NCBI GenBank assembly: GCA_031551765.1
Contig: JAVBNC010000161.1
Location: forward strand, 1-39,053
DNA: 39,053 nt
From: JAVBNC01 sp031551765
GTDB taxonomy: Bacteria > Desulfobacterota > Desulfovibrionia > Desulfovibrionales > Desulfovibrionaceae
Direction of reading: 5' to 3'
The notes under the pieces were generated by a model, which did no database searches, was not told the DNA's origin, and worked only from the letters and a program-made list of their open reading frames with translations. The number at the start of each line of letters is the position of its first letter. Position 1 is the first letter of the stretch. Below are positions 25,120 through 33,058 of this stretch, piece after piece. The translations under genes and the position numbers were made by a program.

Positions 25120-25719
25120 ATGAGCAGAGCAAAAGCTCCTAAAGGCATTCCCGGGCGGCGGGTGCCGGGCCTGCTGGCCCTGTTGACCATGCTGGCCCTG
25201 GCGGTGTTTTTCGCCGGGTGCAGCCGGTCCGTGCCCCAGCCGGTAAATCCCACTGTGTACACGCAGGAGCGGGTGCAGGCCGCCGACCACTGGCGCAACG
25301 TGGCGGAAGAAACCGCCAAGTACGTGGTGCATACGCTGGAAGAGCGGCGGGACCTTCTCACCCGGCCCATCTTCATCCAGCCGCCCAACGGACGGCCTTT
25401 TTCCGTGGCTCTGCACGACCTGCTGAAGTCCGAGATGGTTTCGCTAGCCATGCAGGTTTCGGAAAAGCAGGAGCCGGGCGGCCTGCGTCTGGAATACGAC
25501 GTGCAGACCGTGGTGCACGACTCGTCGCGCAGCGGCACCTGGCTGGCGGGGCAGCAGGAAATAGTGGTCAACGTGCGCATGGCGCTGAACAACCGCTACG
25601 TCATGCACCGTTCCTACCTGCACTATATCAACGAAGCGGACTGGCCCCTGTACGCCGGTCCGGAATCTCAGGACCCGGACGCCGCGCGGACCAGAACCCT
25701 GCGGGTCATCAAGAGGTGA
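25120..25719 (+). CDS. Uncharacterised lipoprotein upstream of the FlgO-like gene
   Basis: The 199-residue protein has a lipoprotein signal peptide: basic N-terminus, a Leu/Ala-rich core (18-30), and FAGC with Cys34 as the lipidated residue. The residue at -3 is Phe, less usual than Leu or Val. After the Cys there is a short Pro-rich stretch (SRSVPQPVNPT), then a mixed alpha/beta domain with no recognised family. GGAGAGAGG precedes the ATG. It lies 5 bp from the FlgO-like gene and behind a sigma28-like promoter, so an envelope or flagellar outer-membrane role is likely; FlgP or another partner of FlgO is possible. Confidence 0.75.
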   Translation: MSRAKAPKGIPGRRVPGLLALLTMLALAVFFAGCSRSVPQPVNPTVYTQERVQAADHWRNVAEETAKYVVHTLEERRDLLTRPIFIQPPNGRPFSVALHDLLKSEMVSLAMQVSEKQEPGGLRLEYDVQTVVHDSSRSGTWLAGQQEIVVNVRMALNNRYVMHRSYLHYINEADWPLYAGPESQDPDAARTRTLRVIKR

Positions 25720-25724
25720 GCACC

Positions 25725-26552
25725 ATGCGCGCGCTGTATACAACTCTTCTGGCCGTGGCGTTCTGCGGCCTTCTTGCCGGGTGCGGCTCTTCCACGGCGG
25801 CCAACAGCCCCATGCCGCCCCTGCCCGCGGCCATGACCGTGGATTCGCCTCCCGGTTCGGACATGCTCACGGCCAATATTTACGCGGGCGACGCGCTGAG
25901 CAGCATGCTGCTGCGCCGCACCAGCTCGGGCAGCGGCATTGTGGCGGCTTCTTTCGTGGAACTGGACGACCTGGACCAGACTTCCGGCTTCGGCCGCCTG
26001 GCCTCGCAGCAGGTGGGCTCGCGCATCGGCCAGCACGGGTTCCGGGTGCTGGAGGCGCGCATCGGCGCGGAACTGCGCATGGATGTGCGCCACGGCGAAT
26101 TCCTGCTCACCCGTGATTCCGTTCGTCTGCTGGCCACGGAGTATGAAGCCCACGCGGCCCTGGTGGGGGTGTATTCCCCGGCCGGGGACAAGGTGTTCGT
26201 CTCCGCCAGGGTGGTGCGTCTCGCGGACAACGCCGTTCTTGGCGCGTACGAATACTACGTGCCTCTGAGAGGGGAAGTGAGCCAGCTTTTGAGCGCCGGC
26301 AGCGGCGGCCGGGGCGGCGACGCCATGTGGAACCGCTACGGCAGGCGGGAATCGGCTTTCGGCGGCAACGTCGACCCCAACGCGGCCTTTGCGCGCACGG
26401 CCCCCGCGCCCAAAAGCGCTATCCGGACGCCGGTTGCCAAGCCCGCGGCCGCACAGGCGGTCCCGGCTAAAGACACGCCCGCGCCCGGTGGCGGGTACAC
26501 CATAGACCCTTCCGCCGAGCCCATACCCTTTCCGGGCGGCAGGAGACGGTAA
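25725..26552 (+). CDS. FlgO-like outer-membrane lipoprotein
   Basis: The 275-residue protein has a canonical lipobox, LLAGC with Cys20, followed by a short linker. Then comes a FlgO-like domain: SFVELDDLDQTSGFGRLASQQVGSRIGQHGF near 80-110, LLTRDSVRLLA and VSARVVRLADNAVLGAYEYYVPL near 165-187. In Vibrio, FlgO is an outer-membrane lipoprotein needed for full motility. Residues about 200-275 form a Pro/Ala-rich tail with no domain call. AGAGGTGA is the ribosome site. The gene is 5 bp after the other lipoprotein. A dyad of about 19 bp, without a T-tract, lies at 26595-26636. Confidence 0.75.
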   Translation: MRALYTTLLAVAFCGLLAGCGSSTAANSPMPPLPAAMTVDSPPGSDMLTANIYAGDALSSMLLRRTSSGSGIVAASFVELDDLDQTSGFGRLASQQVGSRIGQHGFRVLEARIGAELRMDVRHGEFLLTRDSVRLLATEYEAHAALVGVYSPAGDKVFVSARVVRLADNAVLGAYEYYVPLRGEVSQLLSAGSGGRGGDAMWNRYGRRESAFGGNVDPNAAFARTAPAPKSAIRTPVAKPAAAQAVPAKDTPAPGGGYTIDPSAEPIPFPGGRRR

Positions 26553-26594
26553 AACACGCGACAGCCGCGCGGAAGTATAAAAATACTGGGGGAA

Positions 26595-26636
26595 CCGGGG
26601 AAGGACCGCGCTTCACAAAGCGCCGTCCTTCCCCGG
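26595..26636. terminator. Bidirectional stem-loop between convergent genes
   Basis: CCGGGGAAGGACCGCGCTT (26595-26613) pairs with 26618-26636 with a single mismatch and a 4-base loop. It lies between the convergent FlgO-like gene and the quinone reductase gene. There is no T-run on either side, so factor-independent termination is not certain. Confidence 0.55.
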
Positions 26637-26642
26637 CCTGCG

Positions 26643-27617
26643 TTATGGGATCATAACCGAAGCGCCGGTCAGGGTACGGGATTCCATGGCCTGGTGCGCC
26701 TTCACCACATCCTTGAAAGCGAAGCGGTTGCGGGGCTCGGCCTTGATGCGGCCGTCCAGCAGCAGGCGGAACAACTCGTCGCTCATGGCCAGCAGGTCCG
26801 CCCTGGTGGACGCGTAGGCGGCCAGGTTGGGCCGGGTGGCGTATAGCGAACCCTTTTGCATGAGCAGGGTCATGGGAAAGGGCGGCACCGGGCCGGAGGC
26901 GTTGCCGAAGCTGACCCACAGCCCGCGAGGCTGCAGGCAGTCCAGGGACAGGGGGAAGGTGTCCTTGCCCACGGAATCGTAGACCACGCTCACGCCTTTG
27001 CCGCCCGTCAGCTCCTTGACCCGTTCCGCGAAGTTCTCTTTGGTGTAGAGAATGACGTGCTCGCAGCCAGCAGCCTTGGCCAATTCCGCTTTTTCCGGAG
27101 TGCTGGTGGTGCCTATCATGCGCACGCCCAGGGCTTTTGCCCACTGGCAGGCGATAAGGCCCACCCCGCCGGCGGCGGCGTGGAAGAGGATGGTGTCGCC
27201 TTTTTGCAGCACTTTGGTCTGCCGGAACAGGTACTGCACGGTCAGGCCCTTGAGCATGACCGAAGCGGCGGTGGCGTCATCCAGGCCGTCGGGCAGGCGC
27301 ACCAGTTCGGCGGCGGGCATGACGCGTTCCTCGCTGTACGCGCCCTGGGGACCGCCGCAGTAGGCCACCCGGTCACCAATCTTAAGATCTGTGACGCCTT
27401 TGCCCAGTTCTTCCACCACGCCCGCGCCTTCCTTGCCCAGCAGGCCGGGCAGGGGCTGGGCATACAGGCCGTTGCGGAAATACACGTCGATAAAATTAAG
27501 CCCGATGGCGGTCTGGCGCAGGCGGACCTCGCCGGGGCCAGGGCGGCCCACTGCCATATCTTCCAGAATCATCACTTCCGGAACGCCGGTTTCATGTACA
27601 CGGACGACTTTTGCCAT
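26643..27617 (-). CDS. qorA: Zinc-free quinone oxidoreductase (NADPH:quinone reductase)
   Basis: The 324-residue protein is a medium-chain dehydrogenase/reductase with no catalytic or structural zinc ligands. Motifs include LNFIDVYFRNGLY near 40-52, LLGKEGAGVVEELG near 59-72, the nucleotide loop HAAAGGVGLIACQWAKALG near 145-163, and VVYDSVGKDTF. This profile fits E. coli Qor-type NADPH:quinone reductases that handle quinones and electrophiles. AAGGAGG precedes the ATG at 27617. It faces the FlgO-like gene across a stem-loop; the next gene upstream on the same strand (lptG) ends 106 bp away. Confidence 0.9.
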   Translation of the reverse strand: MAKVVRVHETGVPEVMILEDMAVGRPGPGEVRLRQTAIGLNFIDVYFRNGLYAQPLPGLLGKEGAGVVEELGKGVTDLKIGDRVAYCGGPQGAYSEERVMPAAELVRLPDGLDDATAASVMLKGLTVQYLFRQTKVLQKGDTILFHAAAGGVGLIACQWAKALGVRMIGTTSTPEKAELAKAAGCEHVILYTKENFAERVKELTGGKGVSVVYDSVGKDTFPLSLDCLQPRGLWVSFGNASGPVPPFPMTLLMQKGSLYATRPNLAAYASTRADLLAMSDELFRLLLDGRIKAEPRNRFAFKDVVKAHQAMESRTLTGASVMIP

Positions 27618-27681
27618 AACGGCCTCCTTGTCTGCAAAGCTAGAGGAAAGAAGACACCCGCCCGGATGGGTGGAGTGCTAT

Positions 27682-27709
27682 CCTATAGATTGTGCGACGG
27701 ACGCGGCAA
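27682..27709 (-). promoter_or_regulatory. Candidate promoter of the quinone reductase gene
   Basis: On the minus strand TTGCCG (27709-27704) and TATAGG (27687-27682) are separated by 16 bp and lie 65-92 bp upstream of the ATG at 27617. It resembles a sigma70 promoter but was found by eye. Confidence 0.35.
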
Positions 27710-27723
27710 AATAGCCAGTATTT

Positions 27724-28827
27724 TTATCGGGAACGTTTGATGGAGCGCAAGGACCAGCGGGGCTTGATTTTAAGGAAAATCCCGGCCAAGCCCAGGCCGG
27801 AAAACAACACGTTGGCGGCCCAGCCCGCAAAAGCTGGGTGCAGAATGCCCCGGTTGCCCAGGGAGTTGAAAAGGGTGGAAGCGGAGTAAAACATAAAGGT
27901 GCACAGCAGCCCGATGCCGATGCCGAAGTAGATGTTGTCCCGCCAGAGCACAATGGCCAGGCCCAGAATGCCCATAGCAATAAGTGAGGCGGCGTAGGCG
28001 AACTTGGCATGGTAGGCCGTGCGCAGCACTTCCACGTTGGACCCGGAACGCTCCAGCTGCCGCACCGCCGTGCCCAGGTCCCAGACTGGGAGCAGGGAAG
28101 GGTTGGTGCCCGGTTCCAGCACCTTAAACACCTCCAGGTCCTGGCGCAGGGGCAGGGTCATGGAAACGGTGGCATTATAACCGAACACCGGCGGGGTAAT
28201 GACCGTGGCGTTGTGCAACTGCCAATTCCTGCGCTTGGCCACAAAGCTGTCCGCGCGCACGATCTGCTCCAGGTGCAGCCCGTCCTTGCTGAGACGGTAG
28301 GCCAGCAGGTTTGAGCCCGTGTTTTCGTCCGGGAGCACGGAACCCAGGTGCACCACGTAGGAGCCGTCCGTGAACCACACCCCGCGCAGCACGGTCTGCT
28401 TGGTTTCCTTGCCGCGCACCTGTTCCTTCCAGATACGGCTGGCCGTGCGTTCGCCCATGATGCCCAATTCCTGGGAAAAGCCGAGCTGCACCGCACTCCA
28501 GAACAGCGCGTAAATGAGCACAAAGCGCACAAAGGCCATGGGCGAGATGCCCCCGGCCTGCAGGGCCACCAGTTCCCGTGACTTGGCCATCAGGCTGAAC
28601 TGCACGATCATGGCGATAAGAAACACGGCGGGCAGGATCTGGGAGATGATCTGCGGGGTTTTTACCGCAAAATACTGAAGAATGAGCAGGGTGCTGAGGC
28701 CCGCGTCCAGGAACTGGTCCAGGCGCTCGAACAGGTCGGTGAGAATATACAGCCCCGTGCCGATGAGCAGGATGCTGCACAGCAGAAAGAGGTTGTTGCG
28801 GATAAGGTAGCGGGTGAGCAGGCTCAT
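27724..28827 (-). CDS. lptG: LPS export ABC transporter permease LptG
   Basis: LptG is one of two inner-membrane permeases that extract lipopolysaccharide for transport to the outer membrane together with LptB, LptC and LptF. The 367-residue protein has three N-terminal transmembrane segments, a periplasmic beta-jellyroll domain (about 130-265) and three C-terminal segments. Typical segments are LLTRYLIRNN, AKSRELVALQAGGISPMAFVRF (the coupling-helix region) and FGIGIGLLCTFMFYSAS. The ATG overlaps the lptF stop (ATGA) at 28824-28827, so translation is coupled. Confidence 0.9.
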   Translation of the reverse strand: MSLLTRYLIRNNLFLLCSILLIGTGLYILTDLFERLDQFLDAGLSTLLILQYFAVKTPQIISQILPAVFLIAMIVQFSLMAKSRELVALQAGGISPMAFVRFVLIYALFWSAVQLGFSQELGIMGERTASRIWKEQVRGKETKQTVLRGVWFTDGSYVVHLGSVLPDENTGSNLLAYRLSKDGLHLEQIVRADSFVAKRRNWQLHNATVITPPVFGYNATVSMTLPLRQDLEVFKVLEPGTNPSLLPVWDLGTAVRQLERSGSNVEVLRTAYHAKFAYAASLIAMGILGLAIVLWRDNIYFGIGIGLLCTFMFYSASTLFNSLGNRGILHPAFAGWAANVLFSGLGLAGIFLKIKPRWSLRSIKRSR

Positions 28828-30107
28828 GGGCGCTTCTCCTTATCCGTATTTTCGTCCGCGACGCCGTCCTGGCCGGGGGGCGGGCAAATGCAGGGGGCAA
28901 CAGGTGCGTCCGGGGCCGGGGGAGGCGGGGGCGGCGTGAGGAAACGCCCCAGAAAGGGCAGGTTCCGCAACAGGGACATGACGTTGGGGGTGCGCTCGCG
29001 CACGGTCAGGTGCAGGCCCACGGCGCCGGCCACGGCAAACAGCAGGTTGGGTGTCCACAGCCCCACGGCGGGCGGAACCCGGCCAGATTCGCCCAGGGAC
29101 AGCCCCAGGGAAAGCAGGCTGTAGTAAATAAGGAACATGACCAAGGCCAGCACCACGCCCATCTGGCGGCGCACGCCTTCAAACGCGCAAGCCAGCGGCA
29201 TGGCGAAAATGCCCAGCACCAGGCAGGCCACGGGCAAGGCCCAGCGCTTGTGGCGTTCCACATCCACTTTGAGCTGAAAGCGCTTGTTGGGCGCGTTTTT
29301 TTCGTCGTGCATGCGCGTCAGCTCTTCCCAGGACATTTCCTTGGGCCGCACGTCTCCCAGTTCCACAGCGGAAAAGAGTTCCGCCAGGTTGAGACGGATG
29401 ACGTATTCCCCAAAGCCGAGAATGCCGAATTGCTCGCCGTCCGCGCGGTAGATGTGGCCGTCGTACAGCCGGAACACCAGGTTGCCGTTGGCCGAATCCG
29501 TAATGATCTGGCCCCGGGGCGCCAGGATGGTGATGCGGTTTTTCTTGTCCCTGGTGCGGTCCTCAAAAATGACCTGCTTCATGTCGCCGCTGTCCGTGTC
29601 CACCTGGCGGGCGAACAGGGTCAGCCCGAAAATGTCCTGGTTGAACACCCCGGGCTGCACCACGATACGCGCCCTGGTGCCGGCTATTTCCATGACCGTG
29701 GAGCGGAATTTGTTCATGCCCCAGGAAACGCCGTACAGGGAAATGCCGATGTTCAGCGCAAGGCAGATAAGACAGAAGACCAGGGGGGCGAGCAGCATCT
29801 GGTAAAGGCTGACGCCCCCGGCTTTCAAGGCCACCAGTTCCCTGTCCGTGCTCATGCGCAGAAAAGTCAGGAACACGCCGAGCATGCAGCCGAGCGGGAT
29901 GACCAGCAAAAGGAAGAGCGGCACCATGTAGCCGAAAAGGGCCAGCGCATCCAGGGTGCCCAGGTCCAGGCCGAGAAACAGTTCCCGCAACTGCAAACCG
30001 CGCCCGATCAAAATAAGGCTGAGCAGGGAGACCACGCACAGAGTAAAGGTCTGCGTGATTTCGCGGGTTATGTACCGGTAAGTCAGGCGGGGGCGTAGCA
30101 GGCTCAG
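28824..30107 (-). CDS. lptF: LPS export ABC transporter permease LptF, probable CTG start
   Basis: The product has the LptF/LptG layout: N-terminal membrane helices, STDRELVALKAGGVSLYQMLLAP (coupling-helix region), a periplasmic domain with a long YDGHIYRADG-type segment, and C-terminal helices with GLWTPNLLFAVAG. The C-terminus is unusual, with eight Pro in a row and Cys-Pro-rich tail residues. A GTG at 30035 starts inside the first helix and would lose family-like residues such as LTYRYITREITQTFTLCV. In frame upstream there is no ATG, GTG or TTG before the preceding gene. A CTG at 30107 overlaps that gene's stop (CTGA) and has AAGGA 7 bases ahead, giving 427 residues, so CTG is the likely start. 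Confidence 0.82.
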   Translation of the reverse strand: MSLLRPRLTYRYITREITQTFTLCVVSLLSLILIGRGLQLRELFLGLDLGTLDALALFGYMVPLFLLLVIPLGCMLGVFLTFLRMSTDRELVALKAGGVSLYQMLLAPLVFCLICLALNIGISLYGVSWGMNKFRSTVMEIAGTRARIVVQPGVFNQDIFGLTLFARQVDTDSGDMKQVIFEDRTRDKKNRITILAPRGQIITDSANGNLVFRLYDGHIYRADGEQFGILGFGEYVIRLNLAELFSAVELGDVRPKEMSWEELTRMHDEKNAPNKRFQLKVDVERHKRWALPVACLVLGIFAMPLACAFEGVRRQMGVVLALVMFLIYYSLLSLGLSLGESGRVPPAVGLWTPNLLFAVAGAVGLHLTVRERTPNVMSLLRNLPFLGRFLTPPPPPPAPDAPVAPCICPPPGQDGVADENTDKEKRP

Positions 30108-30301
30108 ATAGGGTTCCTTTTTTCGGACGGGGCCGAGAAGAGCTGTTCCAGCGCCAAGAAATCTTTCGGTCCCAGGTTAAAACGCATGCAGGCGTCATCC
30201 AGCAGCCTGGACAGCGGCAAGCCGGGGCGGGCGGCGCGTTCCGCCGTCACCCACGCCGCGGCGCGGCGTACAAGCTCATTGGGCGGTATGACGGTGGACA
30301 T
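30104..30301 (-). CDS. Small hypothetical protein at the head of the lptFG operon
   Basis: This 65-residue protein (MSTVIPPNELVRRAAAWVTAERAARPGL... shape) has a predicted helical core, with DDACMRFNLGPKDFLALEQLF, and no recognised family. GGGAGAG precedes the ATG. Its stop overlaps the likely lptF start, so the two are coupled and it may influence LPS export expression. Absence of signal or membrane segments makes it cytoplasmic. Function is unknown. Confidence 0.65.
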   Translation of the reverse strand: MSTVIPPNELVRRAAAWVTAERAARPGLPLSRLLDDACMRFNLGPKDFLALEQLFSAPSEKRNPI

Positions 30302-30329
30302 GGCGCTCTCCCGTTCGCGGATGCACCTC

Positions 30330-30358
30330 TAGGTACACCAAGGGGCTATGCCTTGCAA
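30330..30358 (-). promoter_or_regulatory. Candidate promoter of the 65-residue gene-lptF-lptG unit
   Basis: On the minus strand TTGCAA (30358-30353) and TACCTA (30335-30330) are 17 bp apart and end 28 bp before the ATG at 30301. The 17-bp spacing supports a sigma70-type promoter. It was found by eye and not tested. Confidence 0.45.
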
Positions 30359-30464
30359 TACGCGAAAAAACCCCGGTCTGAAAGGTTTTTCAACTTTTGC
30401 CCGGCATTGTTGCGCGCGGACAACCGGAATGCGGACGGGGAAACACGACACGCGCAAAAATCCC

Positions 30465-30493
30465 TTGCCAAGTGGACGTCTCTTGGGTAAACA
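30465..30493 (+). promoter_or_regulatory. Candidate tRNA-Met promoter overlapped by an inverted repeat
   Basis: TTGCCA (30465-30470) and TAAACA (30488-30493) are 17 bp apart and lie 33 bp ahead of the tRNA. A perfect 9-bp inverted repeat, GTGGACGTC (30472-30480) and GACGTCCAC (30502-30510), brackets the -10 region and could be a regulator site. No gene lies in 30302-30525, which otherwise holds only the small-gene promoter and one 8-bp stem near 30364-30391. Confidence 0.45.
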
Positions 30494-30525
30494 AGCCTCC
30501 GGACGTCCACGGACGCTCGCTATAC

Positions 30526-30602
30526 GGCAAGGTAGCTCAGATGGTTAGAGCATGCGGTTCATACCCGCAGTGTCGGGGGTTCAATTCCCTCCCTTGCTAC
30601 CA
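30526..30602 (+). tRNA. tRNA-Met (anticodon CAT)
   Basis: A complete 77-nt cloverleaf with encoded CCA is visible. The acceptor stem is GGCAAGG (30526-30532) with CCTTGCT (30592-30598), giving a G-U pair at 1-72. The D arm is GCTC/GAGC, the anticodon stem is TGCGG/CCGCA around TTCATAC (CAT at 30560-30562), the T arm is GGGGG/CCCTC around TTCAATT, the discriminator is A599 and CCA is 30600-30602. The first base pair excludes the initiator tRNA, so it is an elongator Met tRNA; an Ile tRNA with modified CAT cannot be fully ruled out. The integrase gene follows on the same strand, so its 3' end is the likely integration site. Confidence 0.95.
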
Positions 30603-30721
30603 AGTACAATAAATTCAGGTAGTTACCTGAATTTTAATGGTTCTGCCCCTCAAATAACCCTGTAGGTCCACACGTTGGGTCCACAAAGCCAACCACAGGC
30701 GGGGTTCTTTGAGGGGCGATC
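30603..30721. other. Putative att/arm-site region between tRNA-Met and the integrase gene
   Basis: Three symmetric elements lie in 119 bp. A perfect 11-bp inverted repeat AAATTCAGGTA/TACCTGAATTT (30611-30621 and 30624-30634) has a 2-base spacer. A second, 18-bp inverted repeat (30645-30662 and 30700-30717, 16 of 18 paired) begins GCCCCTCAAA. Inside it is a direct repeat GGTCCACA (30665-30672 and 30678-30685). This is where arm-type binding sites, a tRNA terminator or an excisionase site are expected in tRNA-integrated elements. The core crossover sequence was not found duplicated in the window. Confidence 0.5.
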
Positions 30722-33058
30722 ATGTTTGAGGGTTCCGCTTCCAAAGCCGCCAGCGCTCCGGCTAAAAGCAAAGCGCCAAGCCATTTCCCCTATCTCCTCC
30801 CACGTCGAAACGCTCTCTTCTTCCGCATCCGCATTCCCGCAGAAATTCAGGCTTGTTTAGGACGCACGGAATACCGTCGCAGCCTTGGCCGCTGCTATGC
30901 GTCAGAAGCCAAAGTTCGGGCGCTCAAGCTCGCCACGGCGGCGTTTGAGGTATTTTCCTTCGCCCGTGAGGTCGTGCAGGCGCGTCGGCGGGAAGGTGCT
31001 GCCGCCGGGGTGGGAAAAAGTGTGGATAGGTACACAACCCACGCACCGAACCAGGAGAAAAGGCAAATGAGTCAAGAAATATCAAGCAATTGGGAATGGT
31101 ACACAAGAGAATTTCGAGGGCGCGCGCTGAGCAGCCTGACGGATGAGGAAATCAGGTCCATAGCGGAAACAGTGCTTTTAATGAGCCTGAAAGGCTTGCG
31201 TCTTATGCAGACAAAAGCCGGGAAAGAAGCCATGCGCCGTGCCCTTGGCATCTCGCCAGAGGAGTTGGCGGAAGCCAAGAAAACGCTCGCAACGTTATCT
31301 GATGAGGGAGAACACCTGGACGAACACGCTGCACCACCCCTTTCGGATGACGATATCGAAGGGCGGGCGCAGAAGCTCTCAAAAACTTGGAGGATAACAA
31401 GCGAGCTGGGGCGGCGGGCATTGATGAGTGGGGAAACGTTTATTGATGCAGCATATATGACAGACTGCATTTTAAAATATTATGGCATAGATACTGATCC
31501 GGAAACAGAAAGAGCGGAAGCTATGTTGGCTGTTCCTCCCGTGTCTTCACTGCCATATGTTAAAGCATATAACGAAATGGTAAAGATCAGCACGACGGCG
31601 TCACACATAAATTCTCAAACTGCCCTGGGCGATTACACAGAATACGATGAGATAACAGAACGTCTTGAAGAAAAATTTGAAAAGCGCCTGGAAAAACGTT
31701 TGGAAAAGCGCCGTATCAAAGTCGGGTTCCAACAAGCTCAAGTACAGGTTCAGCAACCGGCGCGGCCTGCGGCCATCCCCGCCGGTGTCCAGGCTGCCGA
31801 AGCGCCGCCATCCCTCACGCTCTCTGAAGCAATAGAGGAAATGTGCCGGGAAAAAACCCTGGAAGACTGGAAGCCCAAAGTGGCGGTGGGTGAGCGTTAC
31901 AAACTCGAACTCTTCAAGGCCATCATTGATCCGGAAGGCACATTGGCGGTCCGGGCCATCACCGCGCGCCATTTGACCAAGTATAAAGAAATGCTTCACT
32001 TGATGCCCGCCAGCAGGGGAAAGAAAAAAGAGTATCGGGATATGGACCTTCCCGCGTTTCTGCGTTTGGTGGAAGCTGGCAAGGTCCCGGCGGACATACG
32101 CATGGAAGCCAACACCAAGAAAACTTACTGCCAGTCCGTGACCGCCTTCATTAAATGGGCCGGGCGGAGAGAATACCACGACAAGCCCTCAATCACCGAG
32201 CTTTTGCACATCAAAGCGGAAAAACAGGCCCACGAATACCGGGACCCGTATACGGATAGCGAAATTGTCCGGCTCTTCGCCCCTGAGCAGTACGCCACGG
32301 CCAGCAATCCTTCCCGCTTTTGGGTCCCTCTGCTTGGTCTCTTCACCGGGGCGCGGCTGGAAGAACTCGCACAACTCCATACCGACGACCTTGTATTGGT
32401 CAACCGGCAGGACGATGCCCGCAAAATATTCATCTCCGGCCAACCCATGATGGACGCCGCAGCCGTCAAGGCGGCGGAAGAGAACGGCGAAACCCTGTGC
32501 CTCTTCATCAATAAGGGCAAACCCTATCAGCGCCTGAAAACCGCTTCCTCCCGCCGCTATGTGCCGCTGTCCCCCGTGCTGGCACACGAGCTTGGTTTGC
32601 TGAACTACGCCGCTTCCATATTCCGAGATGCGGAGCAGGCCCGCGCTCAGGGTGGCAAGCCTTTTGGGGAGGGCCGCCTGTTCCCGGAACTGACCAGGAA
32701 AAAAGAAACGGACAATTTCGCCCACAGCCTTTCCAAGTGGTTCAATACGTATCGGACCAAAGTGGGAGTCTTGCCGCAGGATGGCGGCGGGAAGAAAGAC
32801 TTCCACAGCTTCCGGCACACCATGGCTCGCTGGTGCGAACAGAACGGTGTACCGGAGAAAAGCGCCGCCCGGCACCTTGGGCACAGCCACGACACCATGA
32901 CCTTCGGGCGCTATTCCACGGACACAGCGCCCTTCATGCTGTACGAGTCCATCACCAAGGGGTTTGGGGAATACGCGCGGCATTTGTTGGACCTTGACGG
33001 CCTCAAGGCCAGCAAGTGGGCGGGGGATACGGCAAATGACAACGCCCGTGCTCAGTGA
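30722..33058 (+). CDS. Tyrosine recombinase/integrase of a tRNA-integrated element
   Basis: The 778-residue protein has an N-terminal block FPYLLPRRNALFFRIRIPAE (near 23-42), typical of the DUF6538 segment of long integrases, and a C-terminal tyrosine recombinase domain. The catalytic set is intact: Arg545 in GARLEEL, His695 and Arg698 in HSFRHT, His721 in HLGHS, and Tyr731 in GRYS. Residues about 100-340 are not recognised and include a charged coiled coil (EEKFEKRLEKRLEKR). This middle part is visibly lower in GC than the ends. A GAGGGG run lies before the ATG. It directly follows tRNA-Met, which fits an integrase that uses the tRNA 3' end. Confidence 0.9.
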   Translation: MFEGSASKAASAPAKSKAPSHFPYLLPRRNALFFRIRIPAEIQACLGRTEYRRSLGRCYASEAKVRALKLATAAFEVFSFAREVVQARRREGAAAGVGKSVDRYTTHAPNQEKRQMSQEISSNWEWYTREFRGRALSSLTDEEIRSIAETVLLMSLKGLRLMQTKAGKEAMRRALGISPEELAEAKKTLATLSDEGEHLDEHAAPPLSDDDIEGRAQKLSKTWRITSELGRRALMSGETFIDAAYMTDCILKYYGIDTDPETERAEAMLAVPPVSSLPYVKAYNEMVKISTTASHINSQTALGDYTEYDEITERLEEKFEKRLEKRLEKRRIKVGFQQAQVQVQQPARPAAIPAGVQAAEAPPSLTLSEAIEEMCREKTLEDWKPKVAVGERYKLELFKAIIDPEGTLAVRAITARHLTKYKEMLHLMPASRGKKKEYRDMDLPAFLRLVEAGKVPADIRMEANTKKTYCQSVTAFIKWAGRREYHDKPSITELLHIKAEKQAHEYRDPYTDSEIVRLFAPEQYATASNPSRFWVPLLGLFTGARLEELAQLHTDDLVLVNRQDDARKIFISGQPMMDAAAVKAAEENGETLCLFINKGKPYQRLKTASSRRYVPLSPVLAHELGLLNYAASIFRDAEQARAQGGKPFGEGRLFPELTRKKETDNFAHSLSKWFNTYRTKVGVLPQDGGGKKDFHSFRHTMARWCEQNGVPEKSAARHLGHSHDTMTFGRYSTDTAPFMLYESITKGFGEYARHLLDLDGLKASKWAGDTANDNARAQ

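Noticed and set aside
24963..25416. N-terminal extension of mtgA
   Set aside because: It is antisense to the lipoprotein gene and lacks family similarity; mtgA anchors start at 24963.
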